DNA of 64,000 bases, from positions 4,626,622 through 4,690,621 of the forward strand of contig OY755189.1 of assembly GCA_963576735.1 (NCBI GenBank), read 5' to 3'. A program made the position numbers and the translations under genes. The stretch comes from Bedellia somnulentella (taxonomy: Eukaryota; Arthropoda; Insecta; Lepidoptera; Bedelliidae). The notes beneath the pieces are model-generated. The model was given only the letters and a program-made list of their open reading frames with translations, was not told where the DNA came from and ran no database searches. This document shows positions 1-12,032 of this stretch, one piece after another (position 1 is the stretch's first letter; each line of letters opens with the position of its first letter).

Positions 1-203
1 TGGTTTTTTATGATCTCTGCTTCCCAAATTCCCTCATGCTTAGAAATTATCTTCGGAGGTAAAACAAAGATGTGATGTGACACACATATCTAAGGATTCA
101 ATGTAGGAGAAGGGAAACTGTTACTTGTTTTTCTTACATCACGAATAGACTTATTAATAAACTGAAGCATTTACTACATATTCAATATATCGCCATAGCA
201 ACC

Positions 204-286
204 ATGGAAATAAGCAACAAAGACGACCTGGAAGAAGTCGAGCAGACAGCGGCTCGGTTCTCACCAGACGCTGAATATTTCAGCAG
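204..286 (+). CDS. possible first coding exon of an unidentified gene
   Basis: An ATG in a good Kozak-like context (AACCATGG) opens an acidic reading frame beginning MEISNKDDLEEVEQTAARF. It runs to a GT at 287-288 (CAG/GTATCG). Read through, the frame stops about 18 codons later. The amino-acid composition looks more coding-like than the surrounding AT-rich DNA, but I recognise no family and see no partner exon, so this could be chance. Confidence 0.22.
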
Positions 287-2552
287 GTATCGAGCCATAA
301 ATGATACCTCTACTACTTCTATTCGTAAAATTACAGTTTAAAGTACACTTTCGAGGACGTTTTTGATATAATTATTGGGCTATCGTCTTCAGCCGTCTTC
401 AGTCCCACGATTTCCACCTGAACTTTCTCACAGGTGTCTAATTACATATGCCTTTAATTGTGAATATAGAAATAGCCCGATGCTAAAAGCAATTAGCTCT
501 GCATATTAGATAGTTTGGTTTTCTTTGTTGCATTAAATTATCTGTAGTATTGATTTTTACGGTTTTGGTGCCAGCATATTTTATTTCTTTATTTCGTAAT
601 CGGTTCGTAGGTACTTACTTAAAGCAAATATATGTTTCTTACTTTTTGTTTTCTGAACAAGTATATAGGATTATAATTCTACAAGATTTTTAAGAAACTT
701 GGCTCTACTTCAAATCACCAGGTGGTCTTACGAGTTTCTCATAACTGCTAACTTCTTAACTTTTTGGGTTAAATTTAGTTAACATTTCTTGAGTAATAAT
801 TTTCCCAATACTACGAGTAGCTCAAAACTTTTAGCTAGTGTTTAGTTTTAGGTCAATTTATCATTATCGATAAGCGCTGTCAGGAGGGGTACGTTTAAGT
901 TTATTTTAATAGTTATTTCATCGATAGTTCCGAAGCCATACTTTTCAGGTCCAATTTGTCTACTGCATAGGTTTTGAAAGGTTTGTTCTGAATAAGCGGT
1001 TACGCTGACTGTTAATAACTGTCGCTGGGTTTTACTGCTTTCATACGAAAAGCTTTACTTTTTCTACATGTGTTCACAGTACAAATGGACACTTATGTAA
1101 TCATCTTTTATATTGTGCCCGCTACAATTTGTTGTCGTTCGGTTGCCTAGGTAGCGATGTCTTCGATTGACCTATTCGTTTGTGACAAATTGCTATCGAT
1201 ATGTAGAAATAGTAATCGGAATTAATGTATAGACCGCTCTGACCTCTACCTGTATAATTGTGCTGTTGAAAGATTCTTTTGAAAAAGAAAGAAAACGTAT
1301 TTGTTAATTTAATTCAAGGTAATATACAAGAAGAAGAAAATGAATTTCACAATATAAACGCAAAAGGCATAACTCCGAGACGATCCATGCTAACTTATGA
1401 GATCCATTTACCTTAACATTGAAGGTCCAATCTTACCGAAAACCGAGTCGCTACGAAAATACAAACTTGGGCAACTAAAGCTAAATTTGTAGCTGATGTA
1501 ATTTTAGGTGCATCTGGGAATAATTTCTCAAATATACATAATGAAATGAATTAATGGGTATAGCTGTGTCTGTTTTTCTGTGGTTTAATTAATACTTTCT
1601 TACTAGGTCAAAGTAAAATTAACAAAAATCTTATGAAACGTTAAATTTATATTAGAATTATTGCGGTTTTGATTAGTTTCTGAAACTACCAGCCTTATAG
1701 GTTCATCTGTTAATATAATTTACAATGTTATGTCATCGCTGGTTATAAGTCTTAATAAAGTCTAAATTTTGAATTGTTCGTAGATTGCTTACGCCCTTTA
1801 ATTTGGCTAGGAAGCGCCTACGCAGGAATAATTAAGCATTCTGATGGTGATACAATTATAATATTTAATTTAGTGCTTTTTAAACCAATGATCACTAACA
1901 CCCATTACCAATATAAAGATTAAATACAAATCGATACAAACTAAACCCTTTATTAACCTAATTGAACCAGTGGCCCTCTATATGGTTCGCCACTGAATAA
2001 ATTAAACCCGGGCTAAAGATTAATTCAATACATTCGTTTATGTTGTAGTCAATTACTTAAGTGACGTCGAAGGTGTACATTAGTGACTAACGACCGCCTA
2101 GCATGCCATGCCGCTCGTTAAAGATGTTTGCGCATTTTATATGTAAAACATACATTTCGATGTAACCACTCACACTCATCCATATTTAAGACTTAGGTCA
2201 AGGAGGAAAGATGATTGAATGCAAGTGCTTTTTAAGCTTCGGTTATAATTTTCCAAGTTTTCTTATATTCATATTGATAATTCGACTAAGCGTTTTTTTC
2301 ATCTTAATATACATTTAATCTAAATTTATATAATTTTATTATTTTTTAACATGTCAGAACCCACGATTTAGATTTAATTATAAATTACTGGTCCTCCATT
2401 GAAACAACACATATAAGTAACATTTATCCGTGAAATGTAACATTAATATAGAGCATATCATGATACTTTTATACTGTTAATGCACCTTCAATTAAGAAAT
2501 AATTACTAACATGATAATCCTATAAACAAATAAATATTATACGGACACATTA

Positions 2553-2800
2553 TACACAGATCAAGCTAGCCCCAAACTAAGTTAAACTTGTATCATGGGA
2601 TACTAACGCAACGATATATTTAATATTATATTATACACATAAATAACATCCAAGGCTAAGAAACAATCATTTATGCTCATCACATAAATGTTGCTCTCAG
2701 CGGGGATCGAACTCGCGACCTCCGGACCGAGAAGCTATCCACTCGGCCACGGCTGTCGTCACTCGGCCACGGCTGTTGTCACTCGGCCACGACTGCCGTC
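2553..2800 (-). repeat. SINE-C copy with a 3x20-bp tandem head
   Basis: On the minus strand the head has a tRNA-like B box (GAGTTCGATCCCC near 2701-2720). The body, with ATAACATCC and the AAACTAAGTT region, recurs at 31262, 51795 and 60063. The 5' side carries three tandem copies of a 20-bp unit, ACTCGGCCACGGCTGTCGTC, at 2741-2760, 2761-2780 and 2781-2800, with one to three differences between copies. Confidence 0.6.
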
Positions 2801-2854
2801 AATCATTTGATATTCATGATATTTTTTTAGTAAAATGTACTAGTAATCCAGACG

Positions 2855-2995
2855 AGGCAGTTGCTTAGTTGATAGGATAGATAAGTTTGGTATCAGCTTC
2901 TAGGTCCGGAGGTCGCGACTTCGAATCCCCCTAAGGGTAACATTTTCAGGTTTTTCAGTCTTGGATGTTATTTATATGTGTATTATATATAATTG
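2855..2995 (+). repeat. SINE-C copy, plus orientation
   Basis: A tRNA-like head (GTTGCTTAGTTGATAGG, then the B-box-like GACTTCGAATCCCC) is followed by the same 3' body as the copy at 2553-2800 but in the opposite direction. The two copies form a loose inverted pair. Confidence 0.5.
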
Positions 2996-3530
2996 AATAT
3001 ATCGTCAAGTTACAGACTTTAAAACAGGAGATACTTTCGACTTTCGATTGTGGTTTTTGTATGTATTTTACGCGATTACCCCGTTAGTTTTGATTTTGTG
3101 TGTGGTTGGATATGCTTCCAAGGTGGTCCCATTTAATTTTATCGTCTTTGGTTCCTTGGTAAAAAGACAAAAAAGTATCAAAATACATAGCATACGTAGA
3201 CTACTGTGTTGTCTAACGAATTTCTTAAGAAGAATCGGGTTTCTATCAAATTGCTGGAGGCGGACCTTTTTATCAAAAATAATCTAGGATCAACTTGATC
3301 TGTGTGCTATTACCATACATATATATCTATTTTATTAGTCATTGGGGACGGAGCCTAATTGAAGTATTTTTTTCTGCAATTACGTTAGTCTCGTTGCAGT
3401 TCCATAAAAAATAATGACAGTCGGAAGCTAACAAAAGTGAATATATGACAATGTTGCATCGCGGTCGGCATGTTGACTCCACTCTATTATACCTTCAATG
3501 CGCTTTTGTCCCGCTAGGTTTCGTGGTTAG

Positions 3531-3934
3531 TCAGTTTTCGTTTGAAATTGGCACTTCTATTAGGGATGGAGTCGGCGAATGAGCGTAGCGTGTGATAGTA
3601 TTTTTTGTATGTGTGGGGCTATTGTTTGTGTGTGTTGCGGCGTGGCTCGTTAACTGGTCGTTTCCGGGCCGCGGCGGGCGGTATCGACGGCGGAGGGCGG
3701 GCGGCGCGCGTGCGCCCCGGCGCGGCGCCCTACGGTCTACCCTCCGCCGCGGCCGGCGTTACGCTCGCATTCTACGTCGAGCCGCCTCGTCAGACGCACC
3801 TACCTCACTACACACCGCGATAACATGCACGCGCGACCAACACTCTATCTTACCAGTACCACTTGTAAAACAACGCTTTCTTATTCAAGGTATCAACCGC
3901 CTTGATCGTGTCGTGCCGGATCACCGATAACCCG
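3531..3934 (+). promoter_or_regulatory. probable hnRNP K transcription start and 5' UTR exon 1
   Basis: An arthropod initiator-like TCAGTT lies at 3531-3536. It is followed by a CpG-rich stretch (3660-3800, rich in GCGGCGG and CGCGCG) that stands out from the AT-rich surroundings. A strong donor, CCG/GTAAGTTTTT, sits at 3935. No splice-compatible start codon is evident, which fits a non-coding first exon joined to the acceptor at 11934, five bases before the hnRNP K ATG. Transcription start and exon use are inferred. Confidence 0.4.
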
Positions 3935-5496
3935 GTAAGTTTTTAATATTATTTATTTACCGGCACGCCTAAATTATTTGATGAACCAATGTTAAAACGT
4001 TTCGCAACTTTGCTGTCAATCAACTTTTTATGAATCTAAAGGAGCTTTGTTTCCTTTTCTTTTCAAAGTTCAGCTGTATATTTCATTTTGCATGTCATAC
4101 CAAATAAGAGTAGATTCGTTCTTTGTGTATTTTATTTGGCTTGGAAATCCATTTACGTCCGTCTTCGTATTGTTTGCGACATGTGCCAACGAAATAGAAA
4201 TTTACGGGAAGTTTTCAGAAATCCTTTTTGTTCCTGTTTTAGTATGTTGTGTAATTTATCATTCGGATTCTTAGATAAATCGTTAATCGAAAAAAGTATA
4301 AAATAGTGTTGGCCAAGTATAAGGGTAGCCGGGTGCGGATGAAGCGGGTTAGGTAGTGGTCGGAGCAGCCAGCTGCCTGCGACATTTCGGTGTTTTTGTG
4401 CGTTTTTTTCCGCGAGATGGCTGCAGCTTTGTGAGCGCACACCTGCCGGCCCGGCCGCCCGGCCCTCGCCGCCATTCATACCGCCTTACCTGCCCGACTT
4501 GCTTTTAATAATAACATTTGTAACACATCTGTCTCTTGCCGTCGCTTTATATTATAAAGACGTGAGATTCATAACTGCCATGGGAGTTTTAGGTCTTTGC
4601 TTTTATGGGTTCTTAGACGTTATTGTATGAATAAGGAGTTAAATTTTTAGGAAATAGTCGGATCATTATGTCCATGAAAATCGCCAGAAACGCCAAATTT
4701 TCAAACTCTAGTTGCAATATTATTTTACTCTACTGACATTGATTATATGGTTGTATTTAATTCACAAACAGTAATATGACACTAAATTTATAATGGTATA
4801 ATTGAACATATAGTAGCCTCGGGGAACGCATTAGTTCAATGCTTATTTAGAAGAATTATATTTTCTGCCTAAACCAGACAAGAAAATACATCTTACTGCT
4901 TACCCATTGCTTACTGTAGTCTTCTGATAAGGACCTAAGGGGTAATAGGGCCTTTTTGGTAATCATCTAGCGAGCAATACGATTTGCTAGCCATCATAAC
5001 TGAAATATTTAGGTAACCAAGTATTATATATAATATTAAACATAAAAAAACCGTTATTGTTTAAAGTGTAGTGTTGGTATACTCGAAAAATACTATGGAG
5101 GGTTTTAAGTGATTATTCTTTTATCGAGCTTTTTCTACCTTAATTTGCCCATTTCACTTGCAAAAGTCGAATTAAGTCTCCGAGTAATAGTTGATTTCGA
5201 CACTCTGGCTATCCGTTTTGAGATAAAAGCCTTGACTATAAGTAACTATGTTTTTTTTAATATCTCGGATTCCTATCTGTTTTTCAAGCTTTTAGCTTAT
5301 GTCGTGAAATAAATAAGGCAATATTCGGAGTTTACTAACTAGAAGTTTCAAAGTGAGACCGAAGTTAATTACCTTCGGTACTTTTGCACCTGGAGCGAGC
5401 ACACGTGGCTGAGCTCGTCCTTTGTTGTAAAGCAGGATATACCCTGTATATAACTTCCGATTTCTTCAAACGGATGTACCTTTGTTACCCTTTCCA

Positions 5497-5727
5497 ACGT
5501 ATATATACTCCCGACTATTGATCCAGAGCTTCAGAATCAGAAAATTCTTCAGCCACTTTTGGTAGTTGCATGGGGAAAAGATGGTGAAATAAAGGTTGTT
5601 GTTGGGGATGGCTCTCCATCCGCATCGCCCAAATATGTCTTTCAAGCCCTAATTCCGTTAGTCGCCTCGTATGTACACCCACCGGAAGAAATTCGGTAGT
5701 GCTATTTTAAGCCGACACTACACAGTA
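5497..5727 (-). repeat. SINE-A copy
   Basis: Full-length but diverged, running tail to head on the plus strand. The head motif (RC of GTGTAGTGTCGGC) ends near 5727. Confidence 0.7.
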
Positions 5728-6286
5728 CACAGCTCCACATATTAAGTGTAGATGACTGGTAAACTTTATAAGCTTAGCCTTGTTAAACTCTATTCGTGCT
5801 TCTAGAAACAGCCTGTGTAGTTCTTGTAAAATAACTAACTAGTGTCTCTGCCGGACCATCTGTCATAATCGTTTTTTAAATCTTAATAAAAAACATCCTT
5901 TTTGATGAATTTCGACAATCAGGGGCTATGCCGTGAGAATCCTCAGCTTCTCTTTATTTGGACTGAACTAGTATTATCACGGATTACTACCCTTATACCT
6001 TCTTATCAATTGTCCAAGTCAGCTCTATAAAAATCTCTATCAGACTTCTATCTAATACAAATCACGCGCAGCCCTTCAGATACCATTCTTTGAAGCCCTT
6101 AGACTACACCTTGATAGGAACACCTCGAATGAAAGTTGTAGGGCACAAAGCGGCATGTGCTCTTGTCCGGGACGTGCAAAGTTCTCACGCCACCTGTCGC
6201 GTCGATGAACTTCAGCACCTGCCGTCGTTGCCAGCTCTCGGGATTGTAGATCTGCATTGCTAGCACGAGCGACATTTTAACTAGAT

Positions 6287-6522
6287 ATACACACATATAC
6301 TCACGGCTATAAATCATTAGAAAGGGTAGCCAGAGCTAAGGCATTGGAAATTCCTCAGCCACTTTTGGAAGTTGAGTGGGAAAAAGATGGTAAAATAAAG
6401 GTTATTGGTGATGGGTCTCTCGAACCGCATCGCCCAAAAATCCATTAAAAAGCCCCAACACAATCTTACGTACACCCACGGGAAGAAACGGGGTAGTGCT
6501 ATTCCAAGCCGACACTACACAG
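6287..6522 (-). repeat. SINE-A copy
   Basis: Nearly complete, with the tail (CATATACTCACGGC) at the left and the head (GACACTACACAGC) at the right. Confidence 0.75.
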
Positions 6523-6674
6523 CTAACTAGATATCGCGTGGTATAACAACCATATTTTTAACACTTACAAAGTATCGTATACTGTCGTCTCATTCTAACC
6601 GATATCGTGACGATACAATAACGCTCGTGCTAGGCCTCCTGTTTCTATACTTCGTTTTCTTGGTATACGGCATT

Positions 6675-6830
6675 CGGCAATCCGTGGTATAGTTGGTAGG
6701 TTGGCTTCTGGCTGCGAAGGTTGTGGGTCTGAATTCTGCTGAGGGTAATCATTTATCTGAGGATTATTAATGATTTTTATTTGTTAGAATTGGATTTTAT
6801 TTATATGTGGGTTATATGTTGTTTAATTTA
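6675..6830 (+). repeat. SINE-C-like tRNA-derived copy
   Basis: The A-box-like GTGGTATAGTTGGTAGG is followed about 30 bases later by the B-box-like GGGTCTGAATTCTGC, then a 3' body ending near a TTTATTTATATGTG motif shared with 2855-2995. Confidence 0.45.
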
Positions 6831-7369
6831 TCGCCGGATTAGTATCACTTACCACATTTGTGTACTTTTGTTCTTCGTTTAAACTTTACCTCTGAATAAT
6901 TTTAGTATTTTAATGTACATTCTTCAGCTGTGGTATAATTAAGAGAGAAATCTTGTTGTATAAAAAAAAACATATTCAGGCATGAAGATTTTCTGCCCTA
7001 CACCAACTAAGCTCTTAGTAATAATTAACTGCTGCATAAAAGCACCATCTACATTCAAAGCGCAATTTTAAGACACTAGTTAAAATACTCGCACAAATGA
7101 GTAGTTGTCACCACGAATTTCGTGTTCATGTCATACAGTCATACAACACCTTCAATAAATAGTCGGCCCTGTATGTACTTATTTCTTATCAAGCGCCCGC
7201 CGGCACGCCATAACTGAATATGTTTCGAAGAAATCCATTGTTGAATCAACTCCATGTTTTACGTTTTTTTATTCAAATGCTGTTTTAGACATGCGAACAT
7301 TGACTTTTCGCCGAAAAAAGTGGATTCGTCTATTGTGCGGGTATTTTGTAGTTCCACGTTCGGTTTTTA

Positions 7370-7470
7370 GACCGTACATAGATACATACGCTTATGCCGT
7401 TAGTTTTCATTGGGATACACGGAGACTGTCTTTTGCCACTTTGTACGATCCTGAAAAACCTCTCGAGCTT
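7370..7470 (+). repeat. diverged interspersed repeat shared with 59800-59880
   Basis: The stretch from ACATACGCTTATGCCGTTAG to CCACTTTGTACGATCC matches, in the opposite orientation, the sequence near 59810-59875 (CGCCGTTAGTTCACATTGG on its minus strand). It explains the short open frame at 7291-7575, which has no protein-family resemblance. Confidence 0.4.
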
Positions 7471-7633
7471 CATTTATTAGTAATTAATCTTCATACATGT
7501 CTTTTTTATCTTCACACATCGAACGCCAGCCTTTTTGACATTTCCCATTTAGCCAGTCAGTTACCAATCATTTAGTGCATTTCCATCTACATTGGCTCTA
7601 TATAGCTCTTTCACCATTAAATTATCACCAATT

Positions 7634-7959
7634 GGCCTAGACCTCGCTTTTATAACATACCCTTTTTATATTATAAATCGATAAAGGACATCAACTGGAA
7701 CTGGAAAATACCGAAAGAAGTAATATTTTTGTTTACAGAGCGAAAAGCATAGATCAAATGTTTTTTTTTATTTCTTATTTTCACTGAAGCAAAGAATCTC
7801 ATTCTATACATTCTCAGTTTGAACTAGGTACGACATTTTTTTTTTATTTGAAAATTACAATATTTTAGATAGGCATTCCATGGGCAAAGTTGTTTAGTTA
7901 GATGTCCTTTATCGATTTATAATATAAAAAGGGTATGTTATAAAAGCGAGGTCTAGGCC
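7634..7959. mobile_element. MITE with perfect inverted repeats
   Basis: The arms 7630-7692 and 7901-7963 are 63-bp perfect inverted repeats beginning AATTGGCCTAGACCTCGC and separated by 208 bp of non-coding DNA. If the terminal AATT is the target duplication, the element is 326 bp and starts GGCCTAGACC. The superfamily is not clear from the ends. Confidence 0.7.
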
Positions 7960-8189
7960 AATTATATCTATTCCATAAGAGCTGTAAGACTAGATCGAAA
8001 GGCGTTATTGGTGTACAGAAAATATTCCGTCGCAGCATATTTATATTTGTAAACGCATTGCGAAGTTGAGTTTATTATTTTTTTTAAAAATGGCGACATT
8101 TTCCTATCGCTTTTTTAATAAACATCTTGTGTAAAACGTTAGAGTAAATTAAATTAAATTTACTTAACGTATAATAAAAGATTATGCCG

Positions 8190-8437
8190 TGTAGTGCCGG
8201 GTTGGAATGCCATTACCCCTTTCCTCCCACGGCCATGCATGGATGATAGTGATAGTACGAGGTGATTAATGGTATCGGTTTTTTTTTTGTGATTTTTGGC
8301 AGATACCGTTTGAGACCTATCGCCAAAAAAATATTTTACAATCTTTTCCCCTCATACTTTCAAAAGTGGCTGAAGAATTTTCAAATTCTGAAGCTCTCAC
8401 TACCCCTTCTAGGGATTTAAAGCTGTGAGTATATACA
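8190..8437 (+). repeat. SINE-A copy, diverged
   Basis: The head GTGTAGTGCCGGGTTGG, the middle AAAAGTGGCTGAAGAATTTTC and the tail GTGAGTATATACATG are recognisable, with a T-rich insertion near 8280. Confidence 0.65.
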
Positions 8438-8802
8438 TGTTAAAAAAGATTAATTTCTAAAAGCTTCCTTAGGTATTTCCTATACAAGAAAGTAAGACAA
8501 GTTTTCAAAGTTGCGTGAAGAATAGAAGCCATGCGGCTTCTGTAAAATGCAAGTGAATTATAATGCAAGCACGGAACGGATAAGTTTAATCCTCGCTTTA
8601 AAAGAGATCTTACATAGTCACTGAGAAGACGGAAACTTAATCTTTACTCGGTCCTTAGTTTAAACTTGTAAGAGCGTAACCTTATACATTTTAAGTCTGT
8701 AATATTCATACATATAAAGTGGCGGACTAAATGAATATAGGATTATACTTAAGTATCATTACTATTTAATTTTCAAGCAAAATTTAAATGTATTCGCATT
8801 TT

Positions 8803-9036
8803 CATATACTCACGGTTATATATCCCTAGAAAGGGTAGCTAGATCTTTAGAATAAGAAATTACTCAGCCACTTTTGGATGTTTAGTGGGAAAAATATTGT
8901 ATAATAAAGGTTTTTTGGGGATGGGTGTCCAACCCGCTCAAAAATCACTTAATACCCACCAATACCCTTAGTCTCCCCTTACGGACACCCACGAGAAGAA
9001 ATGAGGTAGCGCTATTCTAAGCCGCCACTACACAGC
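8803..9036 (-). repeat. SINE-A copy, diverged
   Basis: Both the tail (ATATACTCACGGTTATA) and the head (CCGCCACTACACAGC) are present, with many substitutions in the middle. Confidence 0.65.
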
Positions 9037-9902
9037 ACTTAGGTCCTAATAAATGTAAGAAATAACCATTTATAACATCAAATCATCTTAAATTAAGACG
9101 AGTCTTCATTGATATTGGTAAATAAAAACACGGACTTACCCCGAACCGGCAATAGATATAAATGAAGGATTTTTCCCAAATCAGAACTGATTGTTAGCCT
9201 AATCATTTCAATTGGATACCCCGTAGCAACTCGGATCGACGGGGAGAAAATAATCCCTAATTATGTTATTTTTCGCTAATGATCGAAATAGAAATTACGC
9301 GCGCTTCTTTCACGGATCATGACGTAATATTTTCTATTACATTGATGGAAATTGATACGCCAGAATATTCGGCTACACTCTCGAAATAGCCCTTCTCCGA
9401 AATCAGTAATATATTGATATTAGAATTCAACAATAGTTCAGACACTTTTAAAAGATACATAGCGAAATATCACCGGTGATGGTTTATCAAAATCACTCAC
9501 CAATCACTTACAAGCCCAAACTCCCTTTTCACCTCGTGCAAATCTTACAAAAAGTGGTAGTTCAAATCCTACACTGAAAATCTCTCCAGTCTACATATTG
9601 ATAACTATCACATCCTTATGTCCAAGCAGTAAGAACTATTTTCGTTTACAAACGTCCAGCTGTTCTCGTGTACAATACTTCATTGCGTATGACGAGCGTT
9701 GCATAGTTGATTAATTTGCAGACAGATTATGGAACGTGCACCCCTTTCAGTGTTTCATCAGAGCTGTGGAGTCCACGTTTACTAGTTAATAGTTCGGTCG
9801 CTGGCATACTGATTTTCACTCGGAACAAGTAAATGTTAAAGCTTTTATATTTGTATTTTACAATTTCTTTTTAATATTTTTCTATGGCACCTTTTAAATT
9901 CA

Positions 9903-10141
9903 TTCATATACTCACGGCTATAAATTCCTTAACGGGGTAGCCAGAGCTTTAGAATGAGAATTTCCTCAGTCACTTTTGGAAGTTGATTGGGGAAAATATG
10001 GTAATAATAAATGTTTTTTGTGACGGGTCTCCAACAACATGCCCAAAAATCACTTAAAAAGCCCCTATACCCTTAGTCGCCTCTTACGATCACCCACGGG
10101 TAGAAATGGGGTAGTGTTATTCTAAGCCGACACTACACGGC
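9903..10141 (-). repeat. SINE-A copy
   Basis: Complete from the tail CATATACTCACGGCTATAAA to the head GCCGACACTACACGGC. It stands head to head with the next copy, 15 bases away. Confidence 0.75.
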
Positions 10142-10159
10142 AAAAATGTTTTAAAATAA

Positions 10160-10372
10160 CTGTGTAGTGTCGGCTTAGAATAGGACTAACAAATTTTTTT
10201 TCACGGCTGACGTAAGAGGCGACAGAGTATTGAGGCTTTGTAAGTTATTGTTGGCTGAGACGGTTGAAGACCCATGACCCTTTATTTTCAATATTTTAAA
10301 AGTAAACTTTCAAAAGTGGTTGAAGACTTATATTCTGAAAACTCTGGCTTCGCCTTTTTTATTTATACCCAT
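10160..10372 (+). repeat. SINE-A copy, degraded
   Basis: The intact head TGTGTAGTGTCGGCTTAGAA is followed by a heavily mutated body. With 9903-10141 it forms a long imperfect inverted repeat. Confidence 0.6.
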
Positions 10373-10814
10373 AAGCATTTGTAATGTATTTAATATTGTT
10401 TCTTGATGAATCGTATTCATAAACAAGTAGTCTACAGACAATTAAGAAGCAATTTATATAGGTAACAGTATTTTTTGATCTCGTTCTCGTCAGCGGAATG
10501 CTCTTGACACAGGCCCGTCAAAGCGAAGTCGCTTTTATCGCGTTACCTCGCCAAGCTCGCGGCATGAGCTTTTGACATTTGATTTGCTTCCGATTCTATT
10601 ATTTAGTATTACGTCGGATACTTGAAAAAGCTGGGTCGCCTGTGCCTTTGAAATATACATTCGATTTAAGTTGAGTGCGTACTCATTTAATTACAGAAAT
10701 AAAGAGAAAACGAGGTCATTGTTATATCATAATCCTGTCTTGATTTTCGTAGATATACGACCTAGTTGTTCAAAAGATTGATCAATAAGTAAAAAGGATA
10801 ACATATTTAGATTC

Positions 10815-10855
10815 CCACAATACTACCCAAGTAGTTCACTTTGGTAGTATTGTGG
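10815..10855. other. 13-bp perfect hairpin
   Basis: CCACAATACTACC (10815-10827) pairs with GGTAGTATTGTGG (10843-10855) across a 15-base loop. It is shorter than a usual pre-miRNA and may be a MITE remnant. Confidence 0.4.
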
Positions 10856-11934
10856 TTCCCTCAATCTTTTTTATTTTTTTTACAAAATTGCAGATATAAC
10901 AGGTTAGGAACCAAAACTATTTCATGCCACCACATTGATCGTTATAAACTCCCCATATAATCTAAATACTTTAGTTTAGTGTATCATTCGACAGTCACAC
11001 AAGGTAGGAACACATTTATTAGACTCCTGGTCCAAATGATTGAAGAAATATCTGAGCCCTTTAAAACAACTTATAATGTTTTCGTTTAAAACAAACTGAA
11101 CTTGAAGTACATCTATGATAAATGTATTTTTCATTGTGTCTTATTTTAATACATTACATTTGAATGATTTACATCTTCACATCAATTTAGTTTTTCATCA
11201 TATATAACTAAAAGCCACTTGGGAAATATTCATCCATATAAAATTATCTCTGTGAATAGGATTCTCTTGAGGTAGGAATTATTAAGTTAAAGAAATAAAA
11301 CTTCCACTATTGCCCGTAGACGACTGAACATTAAAAATAAGCAGAACCTACGTAATCGAATAGAAAATATTTTCATAAAACCTGTTTCCTAGACAACCAG
11401 TCTCGATGTTATTATTAGATACAAATCCCTCTGATATTTCCAATATCGTTAACGAGCTCCGGTGCTTTTGTTGTTATAAAAATACCAGAAAATCAATCTG
11501 TCGATCTCCTTTCGTTAAGATACTTAATTGTTCGTCTTTTTGAAGCTTGTTGCTCGTTTTGTACAACATAATCCCTCTCCTGATAAGCTCAAGCAGATTA
11601 AAAATCTACCCTGAGCGATTTAATTTCTACCCCGTTCTACTTTATCAACACGATCTATTTGTTATTTGGTGTATTAATTGTTTTGGTTCTATTAATTATA
11701 AAGAATGATGTTATTTTTATTAATTATAGCGGAGGTGTATTAGTTTCTAAAACGAATAATAATTGGCATGAGAGTTAGTATTGAATAAGAGTTTCTGACC
11801 ATCAAGAAGTCTCGTACCACAAAAGCACAGATATACTTAAACAAATTGTATATTTTACGTTTCGAAGTGAAAGAACAAGAAAATTCCTGAATGCGAAACC
11901 ATGAAGGTTAATAGTATATTTTATTGTTGAACAG

Positions 11935-12032
11935 AAATCATGAAGCGTGACGCGTTCGGCGACGAGGGCGGGCCCCACAACAAGAGGTTCAGAAACAGCG
12001 ATGACGAAGTGTCTTTTCTCATTCCAAGCAAG
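11935..12032 (+). CDS. HNRNPK: hnRNP K exon 2 (start codon)
   Basis: Acceptor TTGAACAG ends at 11934 and the ATG is at 11940. The 31 codons end ...VSFLIPSK, the first strand of KH1. Donor AAG/GTACGC follows; phase 0. Confidence 0.9.

Larger units (their letters stand above)
287..3530. other. AT-rich non-coding DNA upstream of hnRNP K
   Basis: No gene is recognisable here. The only clear contents are two SINE-C copies in inverted arrangement near 2553-2995. Short open frames in this stretch have no coding character. Confidence 0.5.
3935..11934 (+). other. hnRNP K intron 1 (inferred)
   Basis: About 8 kb between the proposed 5' UTR donor and the exon-2 acceptor. It holds a GC-rich patch at 4320-4490 (possible alternative first exon or regulatory DNA), several SINE-A copies, a SINE-C copy and a MITE with perfect inverted repeats. 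Regions 4500-5490, 7020-7360, 9040-9900 and 10375-11930 show nothing recognisable apart from one small hairpin. Confidence 0.4.

Noticed and set aside
2701..2758. tRNA gene on the minus strand
   Set aside because: B box is good but a cloverleaf could not be drawn, and the sequence continues into the SINE-C body found elsewhere.
3592..3930. 112-codon frame over the proposed 5' UTR exon
   Set aside because: Arg/Ala-rich composition artefact of CGG-type repeats. It ends just before the donor and has no continuation into exon 2 in frame.
5109..5312. 67-codon plus-strand hydrophobic frame
   Set aside because: AT-rich Leu/Phe/Ile composition, no start context or splice partner; chance frame.
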